A DNA stretch of 52,091 nucleotides from an uncultured Prevotellaceae bacterium (GCA_900322135.1 ONYP01000005.1:1-52091); one strand, 5' to 3'; positions 17,284 to 25,606 are shown, numbered from the stretch's first letter. Numbers and translations: made by a program. Notes: generated by a model from the sequence alone, not told the origin.

Positions 17284-17625
17284 ATGTTTCAACTTTTACA
17301 GGCTATGTTCTCGTCAATGGCGGAGACATGGCATGGGCCGACGATGAATGTGCGCGCTGCCATACCTGAGGCTCAACCGGAAAAGAGTGTTAATAGCGCG
17401 CCGTCGGTGAAGGGTGATCCCTACGCTGGCGATATACACAGGCTCGAGGATGCACTTAACGAAGGTCATCCTCTTGATAATGGTCGCTGCATCGAGATTA
17501 CATTGCAGGACCTGTTACAGATCATCCCGAAGAAGCGCAGACGTATTGACGCTTATCGGGGCTTAGTGAGTAGGCTCGACAAGATGGGCGTGACACTCAC
17601 GATTAACTCTCAAAAAACTAAATGA
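17284..17625 (+). CDS. Unknown small protein, 113 aa
   Basis: Not recognised. The N-terminal about 50 residues look disordered. The C-terminal half (GRCIEITLQDLLQIIPKKRRRIDAYRGLV) is helical and basic and could bind DNA. It is the first gene of the plus-strand run after the cargo region, divergent from the CoiA-like gene, with the next ORF starting 1 bp after its stop. Confidence 0.6.
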   Translation: MFQLLQAMFSSMAETWHGPTMNVRAAIPEAQPEKSVNSAPSVKGDPYAGDIHRLEDALNEGHPLDNGRCIEITLQDLLQIIPKKRRRIDAYRGLVSRLDKMGVTLTINSQKTK

Positions 17626-17626
17626 G

Positions 17627-17818
17627 ATGATTAAAAATTTAAAGAATGGCGACTTGTACAGTAACCGCAAGGACGCCAAAAACAGACTCGGCGGGCTTGG
17701 TGCTTACAACTCGTCGATGAGAAGAGGAGAGTTGCTGTTCGTCAATGACAGCAGCCTGACGATTAACCACTTAAATCAGAAGCTATCTTATGAAAAGGAA
17801 GGGAATTTACTATGGTGA
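17627..17818 (+). CDS. Unknown small protein, 63 aa
   Basis: Not recognised. A basic, Asn-rich protein (NGDLYSNRKDAKNRLGGLGAYN). It is placed tightly between two plus-strand genes, and its 3' end overlaps the GIY-YIG gene by 29 bp, the spacing expected for a real member of the operon. Confidence 0.5.
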   Translation: MIKNLKNGDLYSNRKDAKNRLGGLGAYNSSMRRGELLFVNDSSLTINHLNQKLSYEKEGNLLW

Positions 17819-18323
17819 GGTTTATAAGTACACCTTAAAAGCGACAGAGAAATCAACAGCCAACGGTGATGCCGGGAAATGCTATATCGGGCAGACTGGC
17901 AACACAAAGAAACGTCAAGGCGATTGGGACAGCACAGATCTCAAGTATGCCGGACCTAAAATAAACAGAGCGAGGGAGATATATCCTCCCGAGGACTGGG
18001 TGCGTGAGGTACTTTTTAGCGGATTTTACATGAAGGAATCCACGCGAAAGAAGAAAATTGATGCTATGGAGACGGCGATGATCCGGAAATATGACTCTGT
18101 GAATAACGGATTTAACACTTCCTACGGCCGTGGCATGAAGGGCCTACATCACTCAAAGGCGTCCAGACAGAAAATCTCACAGGCGCTACGTGGTATCAAG
18201 AAAACCGAAGCTCACAAGAAGGCCATGTCCGAGGGTAAGAAAAAAGCCAAGCAGAGAAGGCTGCGCCAAGAACGGAAACTTCAACGGCAACAGCAGCAGC
18301 AATCCTTGAACTCGGCTGCATAA
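17790..18323 (+). CDS. GIY-YIG endonuclease-like protein with NUMOD3-type tail
   Basis: 177 residues. The N-terminal GIY-YIG pattern is YKYTLK...KCYIGQTGNTKKRQGDW, with the conserved Arg in the following helix (KINRAREIYPPEDW) and a Glu in AMETAMIRKYDSVNNGFNTS. The C-terminus has HSKASRQKISQALRGIKKTEAHKKAM, typical of NUMOD3 DNA-binding repeats in homing endonucleases, and ends in a Gln/Lys-rich tail. It could be a free-standing homing-type nuclease or a nicking enzyme serving the element, since it sits directly before the primase-like gene. Confidence 0.82.
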   Translation: MKRKGIYYGEVYKYTLKATEKSTANGDAGKCYIGQTGNTKKRQGDWDSTDLKYAGPKINRAREIYPPEDWVREVLFSGFYMKESTRKKKIDAMETAMIRKYDSVNNGFNTSYGRGMKGLHHSKASRQKISQALRGIKKTEAHKKAMSEGKKKAKQRRLRQERKLQRQQQQQSLNSAA

Positions 18324-18339
18324 CATTAACTTATTGATT

Positions 18340-20070
18340 ATGAAGATAGATAGTAATTTCGTATTTAGAGTTAATGTTAGCAACGACAGCTACACGACCA
18401 AGAGCGAAGCCTCGGCCTGTCTCAGTAGGGCCGGGGCTGAGGCTGTCGGCAAGGTGAAAATGGCGTTCAGGGAGACGAGCCTTACCGTTGACCAGTTTCT
18501 TCAGCAAGCCCTCACCGGCCACTCGTTCTGTAACCTGTTCGACTATGACCCCAACCAGAAGTATTGGATCGAGACGAGCGCGGGCAAGCGCTACCAGTCA
18601 TATCCAGTTTACCGTCAGGGCCGCAACAAGGGCTGTATGAAGTTGAATTTCAAGAGTGACAGGTTCTTTCGTGGGAGCCAGACAGTGTTCGTGGATATCG
18701 ATTACACGCGGTTCAAGACGATACCCGAGTACCTGGATTGCCTCACGCTCAAGCCTACCTGTGCATATATGTCCTATTCCGATAAGCTGGAGAAAGATGG
18801 CATCACGTCTCGCCGGTTCAGGTTGGTTTATGTGCTGGACCGTGAGTTGAACAAAATGAACATGAACATCGTGAACAGGTATCTCACGGACTGCATCATC
18901 AGGGACACAGGGGAACCTATGGCCGATGAATGTGGTACCAGGGCAAGCCAGTATTTCAATGGTGTCAGCGGTAATGGCGAGTATTATGTCACGTACAACA
19001 TCTTTTCACGGCTTGATTTTCCTGATAGCCTGCCGGATGTTACTGTTCAACCACCGTCCCCAACGTCGCAACAAACATCACTGCCGACCGTTGAATTTGA
19101 TGATCGCCTGTTGCATGATATGGGCACTATGGACTACCAGACGTTCATGCACTATAATTCACTGAAATACTGTTACTTTTATAGGACTGATCGCGCAGAG
19201 TGGATAGATGGGCTTTACCAGCTGACCGACGAGAGCTACCTTCAGCTATGGTGGCACCGAGAGACGATCACCGACGGCAACCATAGGCGGCGTACACTCT
19301 TTAAGCGCGCCTGCCTGAGAAGATTGATGAACTATGATGTAGACGCTAACACGCTGCTGTTCAATATGTATTTGGATTTTCATCGGTTCATCGACAACAG
19401 CGACCATATCATTACATTGGACTCTCTCACGCGAAGAACCAGGCGGGCGATGACGATGACCTATGACGAGCTGAGGGATTATTGCAAGTATGAGATCAAT
19501 TACTGGAAGAACCACAGGCCAAAGTTCATCATGCATCCCAAAGCGCCGAAGTCACAGGCATTCATTAACTACGTCACCAAGCGAATCCATTATGCTGAAC
19601 TTGACCTCAGCTATGACAGGACGAAATCGGTTCAGGACAATGCCGCTGCGCTTGGTATATCCCCGGCCACACTGTATCGATATTGCAGTGACAGGTACAT
19701 CGAGACGAATCCAGGGAAGGGCCAGACGTATGTTCAGAAGCGTCAAGCCAAGAAACAGGACAAAGCTGACAAGAAGGCCACGTTTATGCTGTATTATGAT
19801 CCGAACCTGTCAGCGGCCAAGAATCGTGAGAAAATGTTACAGTATGGCTTGAATCTATCAGTTGGGACGATACGTAACTGGGGTAAGGAATACGCCATGC
19901 CATCCACACCCACTCCGTCAACGTCCCCATCACCCGAGAGCAGCATCCTCAACTTAGGCCCGATCAATTTTACCGTGCCGTCGTTTAAAGGCGCATGGTG
20001 GAACTCATGGGAAAACGATCCTCTATATGCTGAGTATGAGGCCAAGTGGAGAGAAGCATGTAGACGTTGA
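18340..20070 (+). CDS. Primase-polymerase-like replication protein
   Basis: 576 residues from the ATG at 18340 (an in-frame TTG lies two codons upstream). The archaeo-eukaryotic primase type is suggested by TVFVDIDYTRF (DID about 119-121), CAYMSYSDKLEKDG and RRFRLVYVLDREL, then ASQYFNGVSGNGEYYV, the order seen in plasmid and phage primase-polymerases. Two HTH-like segments follow: VQDNAAALGISPATLYRYC (about 440) and KNREKMLQYGLNLSVGTIRNWG (about 500). The tail is Pro/Ser-rich. A strong terminator follows. Likely the initiator or primase of the element; the exact family is uncertain. Confidence 0.72.
   Translation: MKIDSNFVFRVNVSNDSYTTKSEASACLSRAGAEAVGKVKMAFRETSLTVDQFLQQALTGHSFCNLFDYDPNQKYWIETSAGKRYQSYPVYRQGRNKGCMKLNFKSDRFFRGSQTVFVDIDYTRFKTIPEYLDCLTLKPTCAYMSYSDKLEKDGITSRRFRLVYVLDRELNKMNMNIVNRYLTDCIIRDTGEPMADECGTRASQYFNGVSGNGEYYVTYNIFSRLDFPDSLPDVTVQPPSPTSQQTSLPTVEFDDRLLHDMGTMDYQTFMHYNSLKYCYFYRTDRAEWIDGLYQLTDESYLQLWWHRETITDGNHRRRTLFKRACLRRLMNYDVDANTLLFNMYLDFHRFIDNSDHIITLDSLTRRTRRAMTMTYDELRDYCKYEINYWKNHRPKFIMHPKAPKSQAFINYVTKRIHYAELDLSYDRTKSVQDNAAALGISPATLYRYCSDRYIETNPGKGQTYVQKRQAKKQDKADKKATFMLYYDPNLSAAKNREKMLQYGLNLSVGTIRNWGKEYAMPSTPTPSTSPSPESSILNLGPINFTVPSFKGAWWNSWENDPLYAEYEAKWREACRR
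18847..18877 (+). repeat. GTTCA cluster inside the primase-like gene
   Basis: On the minus strand four GTTCA units lie within 31 bp, resembling the intergenic arrays but with different spacing. The plus strand encodes the Asn/Met-rich segment LNKMNMNIVNRY. Confidence 0.6.
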
Positions 20071-20101
20071 TTTTTCTGAATTTTTACTCATTATATTTTA
20101 C

Positions 20102-20140
20102 CGGCAGGACACCCATCAAAAGGTGTCCTGCCGGGTTTCA
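20102..20140 (+). terminator. Strong terminator after the primase-like gene
   Basis: A 12-bp perfect stem CGGCAGGACACC / GGTGTCCTGCCG (20102-20113, 20122-20133) with an 8-nt loop is followed by T-rich sequence. Confidence 0.85.
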
Positions 20141-20188
20141 TTTTTCATCTCAAAAGCATGAGTAGTTATTTGATATAACTACTACTAT

Positions 20189-20285
20189 TATAGTAGAATG
20201 AGAAAAACGCACAATTTTTGTGCATTATTATCTGGTTTTGAGGGGTATTATAATATAGTAGAATGAGAAAAACGCACAATTTTTG
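20189..20285 (+). repeat. Two 32-bp direct repeats 65 bp apart
   Basis: Positions 20189-20220 and 20254-20285 are identical and include TAGTAGAATGAGAAAAACGC. The first copy runs into a small hairpin (GCACAA/TTGTGC). They lie in the 370-bp gene-free gap between the primase-like gene and the small gene at 20438, right before GTTCA array B. Confidence 0.9.
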
Positions 20286-20301
20286 ACAATCCCCCGATAT
20301 T

Positions 20302-20335
20302 GTTCACGGTGTTCAAATGTTCAAGCTGTTCACGT
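20302..20335 (+). repeat. GTTCA array B: four iteron-like units
   Basis: Begins GTTCACGGTGTTCAAATG, with GTTCA at offsets 0, 9, 17 and 26. It is nearly identical over 34 bp to array C (30829-30862) and matches the right part of array A in reverse orientation. Confidence 0.88.
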
Positions 20336-20437
20336 TCAATCTTCACCCCCATGACAACCCCGAAGAAGCCTTATATATATATAACTGAGATTTAACTAAC
20401 ATTTTTATTAACAACTAATTACAATAACAACGACATT

Positions 20438-20566
20438 ATGAGACGACTTTTGAAAATTATTGACAACCTGGCCCGGCTTATCGCTGTGATCGACATCGGA
20501 AAACAGATCAGCGAGCACCTGGCCTCAAAAAAGGACACCACGAAAGATGAACAAGCAAAGAAATGA
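20438..20566 (+). CDS. Small unknown protein, 42 aa
   Basis: MRRLLKIIDNLARLIAVIDI followed by a Lys/Asp-rich tail; an amphipathic N-terminal helix. The 3' end overlaps the next small ORF (ATG at 20547), and an AT-rich upstream region ending in ACGACATT precedes it. Plausible but short. Confidence 0.5.
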   Translation: MRRLLKIIDNLARLIAVIDIGKQISEHLASKKDTTKDEQAKK

Positions 20567-20735
20567 AATCGGAGACTTAATCGACGTGGCGCTTGAAGTT
20601 TTTGAAACATCAGGCAACCTATTAATTCAACTTAAAAACCTAGCGACCGCACTCAGGACCATGAGGAAGTCGCGACAAAACAACCAAACCAACAATGAAC
20701 AACGAACAACAAGAAATGCAGATCATCCCTACTGA
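20547..20735 (+). CDS. Small unknown protein, 62 aa
   Basis: Begins MNKQRNEIGDLIDVALEVFE, helical, with a basic polar tail that overlaps the start of the DUF3871 gene by 41 bp. The overlap chain 20438-20547-20695 suggests an operon. The tail may be only read-through of the overlapping gene. Confidence 0.45.
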   Translation: MNKQRNEIGDLIDVALEVFETSGNLLIQLKNLATALRTMRKSRQNNQTNNEQRTTRNADHPY

Positions 20736-21750
20736 CGGGATCATCGCAGCATCACCTTCCGTCATCAACATTGACGCAGAAGAAATCGAAGACGCAGTGG
20801 TACTGGACGACATCGATCCGGACAACCACCCAAACTTTATCGAGAGCAACACCTCGGCGGTAACGCTTGAGGAACTCACCGAGAAATCAATTGTACCGAC
20901 CTTCGCGGACAACACGCTCACCATTAGCCACCAGGCTTTTATCAAGAGCGTCATCGAGGCCGGCAAGACCATCTTCGGAGAACTTACTCCTGTAGAGATC
21001 AGGGTATCGCATCAGATTAACGGGCGCATCCCATCGGCTCTGCACAAGAAGACTAGCGAGCTTAGAGACAACGAGAAGACCATTTACTACCAACGTATGG
21101 CATTTGTTTGCCATGTTGCTGGTCTTACGCGTTTTATCAACGGCCAGCCTGTGCACCTTTGCATCGGCGGCGTGAGAGCTTACAACGAAGACAAGCTATT
21201 CGGACGCGAGAGCCCCATGAAATTCAAGATTTTTGTGGGCTGGCAAGTTCGAGTATGCAGCAACCTCTGTTTGACCTGTGACGGTTTTACAGGGAATTTT
21301 GACGCACTGACCGCATCCGACATCAAGGAACGGGCACTGCAACTTTTCAGCGGGTTCGATCCACACAAGGACGAGAACCTGCGCACCTTGGAGGCCCTGG
21401 GTAATACCAGGATCACCGAAGAGCAGTTCTGTGGCATTATCGGCCGCCTGAGACTTTATCAGGCTCTGCCCACCGCCACACGCAACGAACTCGGTCTGCC
21501 CAACGTTATTCTGGGCGACCAGGCAGTTAACGCAGCAGTAAGAGGCTACGTCGAGAACCCCAACTTCAAGAAGGAGGCCGACCTCGACAGCATCACCTTA
21601 TGGCAACTACTCCAGCTATTCAATGAGGCTGTTAAGCAGACCTACATTTCACAGTGGCTGGAACGCAACCAAAACTGCACTGACTTTACCTTTGGAATCC
21701 AACAAGCGATCGACGGGTCCAATCCCGCCTATAGCTGGTTCCTTTCGTAA
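20695..21750 (+). CDS. DUF3871 family protein
   Basis: 351 residues. The order of blocks matches what I know of DUF3871, a Bacteroidales mobile-element family: IRVSHQINGRIPSALHKK, EKTIYYQRMAFVCHV, LCIGGVRAYN, FKIFVGWQVRVCSNLCL with CDGF, ITEEQFCGIIGRLRLYQ, NFKKE then LWQLLQLFNEA, YISQWLERNQN and SWFLS at the end. Molecular function is unknown. Its place before the ERF/exonuclease pair suggests a role in element DNA metabolism. The acidic N-terminal 60 residues look disordered. Confidence 0.85.
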   Translation: MNNEQQEMQIIPTDGIIAASPSVINIDAEEIEDAVVLDDIDPDNHPNFIESNTSAVTLEELTEKSIVPTFADNTLTISHQAFIKSVIEAGKTIFGELTPVEIRVSHQINGRIPSALHKKTSELRDNEKTIYYQRMAFVCHVAGLTRFINGQPVHLCIGGVRAYNEDKLFGRESPMKFKIFVGWQVRVCSNLCLTCDGFTGNFDALTASDIKERALQLFSGFDPHKDENLRTLEALGNTRITEEQFCGIIGRLRLYQALPTATRNELGLPNVILGDQAVNAAVRGYVENPNFKKEADLDSITLWQLLQLFNEAVKQTYISQWLERNQNCTDFTFGIQQAIDGSNPAYSWFLS

Positions 21751-21797
21751 AACAAACCATTTTACATAGCAACGAGGCACGACACCTCAATGCTCCC

Positions 21798-21838
21798 GAA
21801 GAGGGGGTTATCACTTCACCGTGATGGCCTCCTCTTTC
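21798..21838 (+). terminator. Hairpin after the DUF3871 gene, possible terminator
   Basis: GAAGAGG and ATCAC pair with GTGAT and CCTCTTTC across a short loop, giving a long imperfect stem followed by ATTTT. The T tract is weak, so partial termination or RNA processing is as likely. Confidence 0.5.
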
Positions 21839-21886
21839 ATTTTAGACAACAACCCTTTTTACTAACATTTTAAAAATCAACGCAAA

Positions 21887-22555
21887 ATGAAAGATTTGAT
21901 TCAATCGCTGATCTACATTCAGCAACACCTGATCGTGCCGAAAGACCAATTTAACAGCTTCGGCAAGTACAACTACCGCAGCTTGGAGTCTATCCTCGCT
22001 GCCATCAAACCGTTACTCCGCAGCCAGAACTGTGGAATCCGCTTTGAAGACGAGGTAATCGAACTGGGAGGACGAACCTTCCTGAAGACTACACTCTACT
22101 TCTTTAACGACAAGGGTGAGACCATCACCACGTCGGCTATCGCCGAGCATACTGCCACCAAGACCGGCATGGACGCAGCCCAGATCACTGGCGCCGCTTC
22201 CAGCTACGCACGCAAGTACGCCATGAATGCCATGTTCGCCATAGATGATACAAAGGACGTTGATAGTGACAGCTACCACCGTGAACAGACCAAGCCCCTT
22301 CCCGAGGAACCCGCTAAGAAGGCACCGGCACGAAGGACACGAGCCACATCCGCATCGGCCCAGGCTACCACGCCCGCGACCAAGGATCCCCGCTATGCTG
22401 CTATCGAAGCGGCATTGGCTAAAGTGAACGATATAGACTCACTTATAGAGCTTTACGAGCAACACCGCATGGAGGTCGAGAACAATCCCGACATCAAGGC
22501 CATGTTTTCGCGCCGTAAGCAGGAAATTCACAAATCCACCGTAATCACATTCTAA
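21887..22555 (+). CDS. ERF-family single-strand annealing protein
   Basis: 222 residues. The ERF core has FNSFGKYNYRSLESILAAIKPLL, LKTTLYFFNDKG and then TGMDAAQITGAASSYARKYAMNAMFAIDD, including the family signature around GxxSSYARKYAL. A low-complexity Ala/Thr/Arg linker (about 135-165) and a small C-terminal helical domain follow. ERF proteins anneal complementary single strands in phage-type recombination. The exonuclease gene begins 4 bp downstream, giving the classic annealase-exonuclease pair. Confidence 0.92.
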   Translation: MKDLIQSLIYIQQHLIVPKDQFNSFGKYNYRSLESILAAIKPLLRSQNCGIRFEDEVIELGGRTFLKTTLYFFNDKGETITTSAIAEHTATKTGMDAAQITGAASSYARKYAMNAMFAIDDTKDVDSDSYHREQTKPLPEEPAKKAPARRTRATSASAQATTPATKDPRYAAIEAALAKVNDIDSLIELYEQHRMEVENNPDIKAMFSRRKQEIHKSTVITF

Positions 22556-22559
22556 CGCT

Positions 22560-23471
22560 ATGACAATGATTCGATTAAACGATTCTGGCGTGGTTTTCAA
22601 CAAGGAAGCCCACACCTATCACCTGGAGGGCAAGGAACTCTCCGGCATCACGAGCGTTATTCAGCGTCAGCTCTTTCCCAACGAGTATGACGAGGTTCCT
22701 GAAGAGATGATCCAGGCTGCCGCCCAGTACGGTAAGTCGGTTCATGAATCATGTGAGCTTTTCGATCGTATGTGGGTTAACGACGGCACCGTTGAGGTCG
22801 CCGACTACATCCAGCTGACCCATTCCAATCAACTTGTGCACGAGGCTAGCGAGTATCTTGTTACCGATACCAAGCATTATGCCTCAAGCATCGACAAGGT
22901 GTACCGCATTAACCAGGACACCTTCACACTGGCTGATATCAAGACCTACGGCACCTTCACCCCCGAGAAAATGGAGCGTGCTAAATGGCAGTTGAGCATC
23001 TATGCCTATCTGTTCACGCTCCAAAACCCCGGGGCAAAGATTGATAGGCTACTTGTGATCCATCTCCGCAGCAAGGGGAAGGACCACATCAGCGAGATTA
23101 TTGAAGTTGAACGCATTCCCGCCAACATCTGCAAGGCCCTGCTCGAAGCGGACCTTAACGGCGAGACATTCAACAACCCTTACTCCATCCCTGCCGACAT
23201 CAAGGCGCAGGAGATGACCATTCGTGAACTCATCCAGACGAAACAGCAAGTTGACGATGAACTCAAGCGCATTAAGGCCGACATCCTGTTACGCATGGAG
23301 GCCACCAACGCGAAAATCTGGGAGACGGACAGCATGAGGATCACCCGTAAGCTGCCGACCCAACGAGAGAGTTTTGATCTGGGACGCTACAAGGCAGACA
23401 ACCCCGATCTTGACCTGAGCGATTACATGAAGGTCAGCAACGTATCTGGCAGTGTGCTGATCACTATCTAA
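22560..23471 (+). CDS. PD-(D/E)XK exonuclease (phage RecE/Cas4-like)
   Basis: 303 residues. It opens with a typical exonuclease prologue (AHTYHLEGKELSGITSVI), then GKSVHESCE (conserved His), SIDKVYR (catalytic Asp) and FTLADIKTYG (D-x-K), followed by the WQLSIYAYL helix with conserved Gln and Tyr. The C-terminus has a helical segment and KADNPDLDLSDYMK. It would resect DNA ends to supply single strands for the adjacent ERF protein. Confidence 0.88.
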   Translation: MTMIRLNDSGVVFNKEAHTYHLEGKELSGITSVIQRQLFPNEYDEVPEEMIQAAAQYGKSVHESCELFDRMWVNDGTVEVADYIQLTHSNQLVHEASEYLVTDTKHYASSIDKVYRINQDTFTLADIKTYGTFTPEKMERAKWQLSIYAYLFTLQNPGAKIDRLLVIHLRSKGKDHISEIIEVERIPANICKALLEADLNGETFNNPYSIPADIKAQEMTIRELIQTKQQVDDELKRIKADILLRMEATNAKIWETDSMRITRKLPTQRESFDLGRYKADNPDLDLSDYMKVSNVSGSVLITI

Positions 23472-23488
23472 CCGACATTACTAACCAC

Positions 23489-23533
23489 GCCAGGAGAATG
23501 AAATTGACATCAACCATCAACCGTTCTCCTGGC
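23489..23533 (+). promoter_or_regulatory. Hairpin between the exonuclease gene and the next gene
   Basis: GCCAGGAGAA (23489-23498) and TTCTCCTGGC (23524-23533) form a perfect 10-bp stem with a 25-nt loop. It ends six bases before the ATG I prefer (23540), so it may be a terminator, attenuator or RNA-stability element. Confidence 0.6.
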
Positions 23534-23539
23534 ATTCTT

Positions 23540-23845
23540 ATGAACAACTTGAACAAAATGAACACGAACATCAATGAGAGTCGCGAATACAAAGTGGCTA
23601 AAGAACTGGAGCGAGTACTTAATGACTACAGCTTCAATCCCGACCGATTTACCGCAGCCATCCCATCGTTCCACAAGACGCTGGAGCAGAACTTTATGAG
23701 GCTGATTATCGCCTGTATCAAGTTTATGGCCGATGATAGCAACCGTTTCATCGACCTGCGTAACAAAGGTTCCCACGAGGCAGCGGTCATTCTTGCCAAA
23801 GCTTTAGAGGAACATAAGGACGAAATATACTTACCATTCATTTAA
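23540..23845 (+). CDS. Unknown small protein, 101 aa
   Basis: Not recognised. The ATG at 23540 is preferred because the alternative at 23498 lies inside a hairpin stem. The N-terminus MNNLNKMNTNINESREYKVA is encoded by a GTTCA-type cluster (minus strand, 23541-23572) and may owe its composition to that DNA element. The rest is helical (FMRLIIACIKFMADDSNRFI). Confidence 0.6.
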   Translation: MNNLNKMNTNINESREYKVAKELERVLNDYSFNPDRFTAAIPSFHKTLEQNFMRLIIACIKFMADDSNRFIDLRNKGSHEAAVILAKALEEHKDEIYLPFI

Positions 23846-23858
23846 AACCCAACCAATT

Positions 23859-24356
23859 ATGAACATCAACATTGAATTATTTAAGCGTTACAAGCCCGAC
23901 AAGAAGGTTCAGATCATCATGAATTTTACTGAGGACGAGCTTATGGCTATCACTCCCGCTACTATAACAAGAATCATCAAGGAAGTGGGAACGAGACTTT
24001 ACAGATCCAGGGACAAGCGGCTGTGGATTCCCGATAGATTCCGCACAGGCAACCATTGGAACAGTACCTTCAACGCTGTGGAACTGATCAAGGGCAAACT
24101 GTATGTGAGCCTTTATGTCCAGTACTCCAACACCGATACCGACACCGACGCCACCTACAGCGACTTTTTTGCGCGGGGAGACTATCGCAGCCATATCTGC
24201 TATGAGGATCGCTATGGAAATCCACATACGGACTATTACACCTATACACCGAGCGACAAGGCCAGGGCAATAAGATCCTTGCTGCTCACCTATGTTCAAC
24301 GCAAATACAAGAGCTATTATGACAAGAAAGAAGCAGAACAAGAGAACGCTGGCTGA
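23859..24356 (+). CDS. Unknown protein, 165 aa
   Basis: Not recognised. Soluble and rich in Tyr, Arg and Asp; it contains LYVSLYVQYSNTDTDTDATYSDFF and a basic C-terminal helix YVQRKYKSYYDKKEAEQ. It starts 13 bp after the previous stop in a run of closely packed small genes. Confidence 0.62.
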   Translation: MNINIELFKRYKPDKKVQIIMNFTEDELMAITPATITRIIKEVGTRLYRSRDKRLWIPDRFRTGNHWNSTFNAVELIKGKLYVSLYVQYSNTDTDTDATYSDFFARGDYRSHICYEDRYGNPHTDYYTYTPSDKARAIRSLLLTYVQRKYKSYYDKKEAEQENAG

Positions 24357-24612
24357 GAAACGGCAGGAACATCACACCACTGCCGACAAACCAGCCAATC
24401 CGTCATTCCGCAACTTTACCGTAAGAAGGACGATCGAGATACACCTGACGACCATTAATCCACAGCTCACCCAACGAGATGCCGAATTCTATGTGGACGG
24501 CAACTTCTATGTGAGAGGACAACTGGACGGCAAGTATCAGGACTTCTACCTCACACGCGTAAAAATGAACTATAACAACCGCAAAAATTCAACTGACAAT
24601 GGCAAAGACTAA
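24319..24612 (+). CDS. Unknown small basic protein, 97 aa
   Basis: Not recognised. The ATG at 24319 (MTRKKQNKRTLAEKR) overlaps the previous gene by 38 bp; a longer start at 24292 is possible. A strongly basic N-terminus is followed by a predicted beta-rich part (FTVRRTIEIHLTTI, EFYVDGNFYVRGQLDGKYQ). Its stop overlaps the start of the next gene. Confidence 0.55.
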   Translation: MTRKKQNKRTLAEKRQEHHTTADKPANPSFRNFTVRRTIEIHLTTINPQLTQRDAEFYVDGNFYVRGQLDGKYQDFYLTRVKMNYNNRKNSTDNGKD

Positions 24613-24847
24613 GAACAAAAAGCTCACCATCAAATATTGGTGTAGCCTATCGAGAGGATCAAGGGAACGAGCATTGAAATTTTGCTTCCCGATATCTCCG
24701 AGCATAGTAGAGATGCTGCTCGATGAGAAACCGACGACGAGTGAAATCAAGAATGGTTTTTGGCTAGTTGTGTTCCAGAGAATTACGATACCCCGGGACC
24801 ATAGCTACTACAAGACCTGTTTTATGAACCAAACCTATTTAGCTTAA
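24599..24847 (+). CDS. Unknown small basic protein, 82 aa
   Basis: Not recognised. It begins MAKTKNKKLTIKYWCSLSRG and overlaps the upstream gene by 14 bp. No signal peptide or known motif; kept because of its operon-like placement. Confidence 0.52.
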   Translation: MAKTKNKKLTIKYWCSLSRGSRERALKFCFPISPSIVEMLLDEKPTTSEIKNGFWLVVFQRITIPRDHSYYKTCFMNQTYLA

Positions 24848-24852
24848 CGATT

Positions 24853-25194
24853 ATGGGATTCAGATTACATGTTGCTACCACTTACAACGTAGAATGGAGC
24901 AACGCAGTAGGATTCAATCACAAGATCCAAGAATTTTACGGCCTGCTCGATACATGTGGCTGCGAATACACTAATGAAGAATTTGACGTTGATTTCGAGG
25001 TGCTGAAACAAGACTGGCGCCGCGTTATCGATAAACTGAAGGAACTCGATACCTTGCCCGATGATGAGGCCGAGGAAATCGAGATGCGAGTTAAAGATTT
25101 ACAATGTACAACCGATGAGGTGATCGACAAGATGGAACGCCTGCTGACGATGGGTGAACCTGACAGCGATTACCTTCACCTAAGCTTTTTCTGA
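24853..25194 (+). CDS. Unknown small acidic protein, 113 aa
   Basis: Not recognised. Acidic and helical (DDEAEEIEMRVKDLQCTTDEVIDKMERLL). The opening GFRLHVATTYNVEW and the two-Cys CGCEY pattern are of a kind I associate with small hypothetical proteins of Bacteroidales phages and elements, without a family name. The next gene starts two bases after its stop. Confidence 0.58.
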   Translation: MGFRLHVATTYNVEWSNAVGFNHKIQEFYGLLDTCGCEYTNEEFDVDFEVLKQDWRRVIDKLKELDTLPDDEAEEIEMRVKDLQCTTDEVIDKMERLLTMGEPDSDYLHLSFF

Positions 25195-25196
25195 TT

Positions 25197-25559
25197 ATGA
25201 TCGACAACGAAGATTACAATTTGAGGCTGGCCAAATATATATGGGCTATCCTCACGAGCCACCCCATCATCCTTATGTCCTGGGGCATCGATCCCAAGAC
25301 GGTAAAGACGATTGAGCTCGGACTGGAATTTCACGTGCAAGGCTTCAAGCATACCGGCCTTGTGAGAGTGACCTTAAATGAAGCTGAAGACCTGTTTTGT
25401 GTGACGCTTATCGACGACAATGGCACAACCGTTGATACCATACAATCGGTTTTTTGCGACAATTTAGTGGCTGTGATAGACGATGCTGTAGAAAAAACCG
25501 AGAATTACGAAAAGTCAATTTGTGCGGAATACGGCATAATCACAGAATCTGAAAAATGA
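25197..25559 (+). CDS. Unknown protein, 120 aa
   Basis: Not recognised. Soluble, acidic, with alternating hydrophobic strands (KTIELGLEFHVQGF, GLVRVTLNEAEDLFCVTLID). Last gene before a hairpin (25561-25606) and the serine recombinase. Confidence 0.56.
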   Translation: MIDNEDYNLRLAKYIWAILTSHPIILMSWGIDPKTVKTIELGLEFHVQGFKHTGLVRVTLNEAEDLFCVTLIDDNGTTVDTIQSVFCDNLVAVIDDAVEKTENYEKSICAEYGIITESEK

Positions 25560-25560
25560 C

Positions 25561-25606
25561 AGAATGGTGGGATTCTCAGGGCGATTCTTGAGGGTTCCAC
25601 CATTCT
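25561..25606 (+). terminator. Hairpin between the small-gene run and the serine recombinase
   Basis: A perfect 10-bp stem AGAATGGTGG / CCACCATTCT encloses about 26 nt. No clear T tract, so termination is uncertain. It is the third large intergenic hairpin in this run, after 21798 and 23489. Confidence 0.5.
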
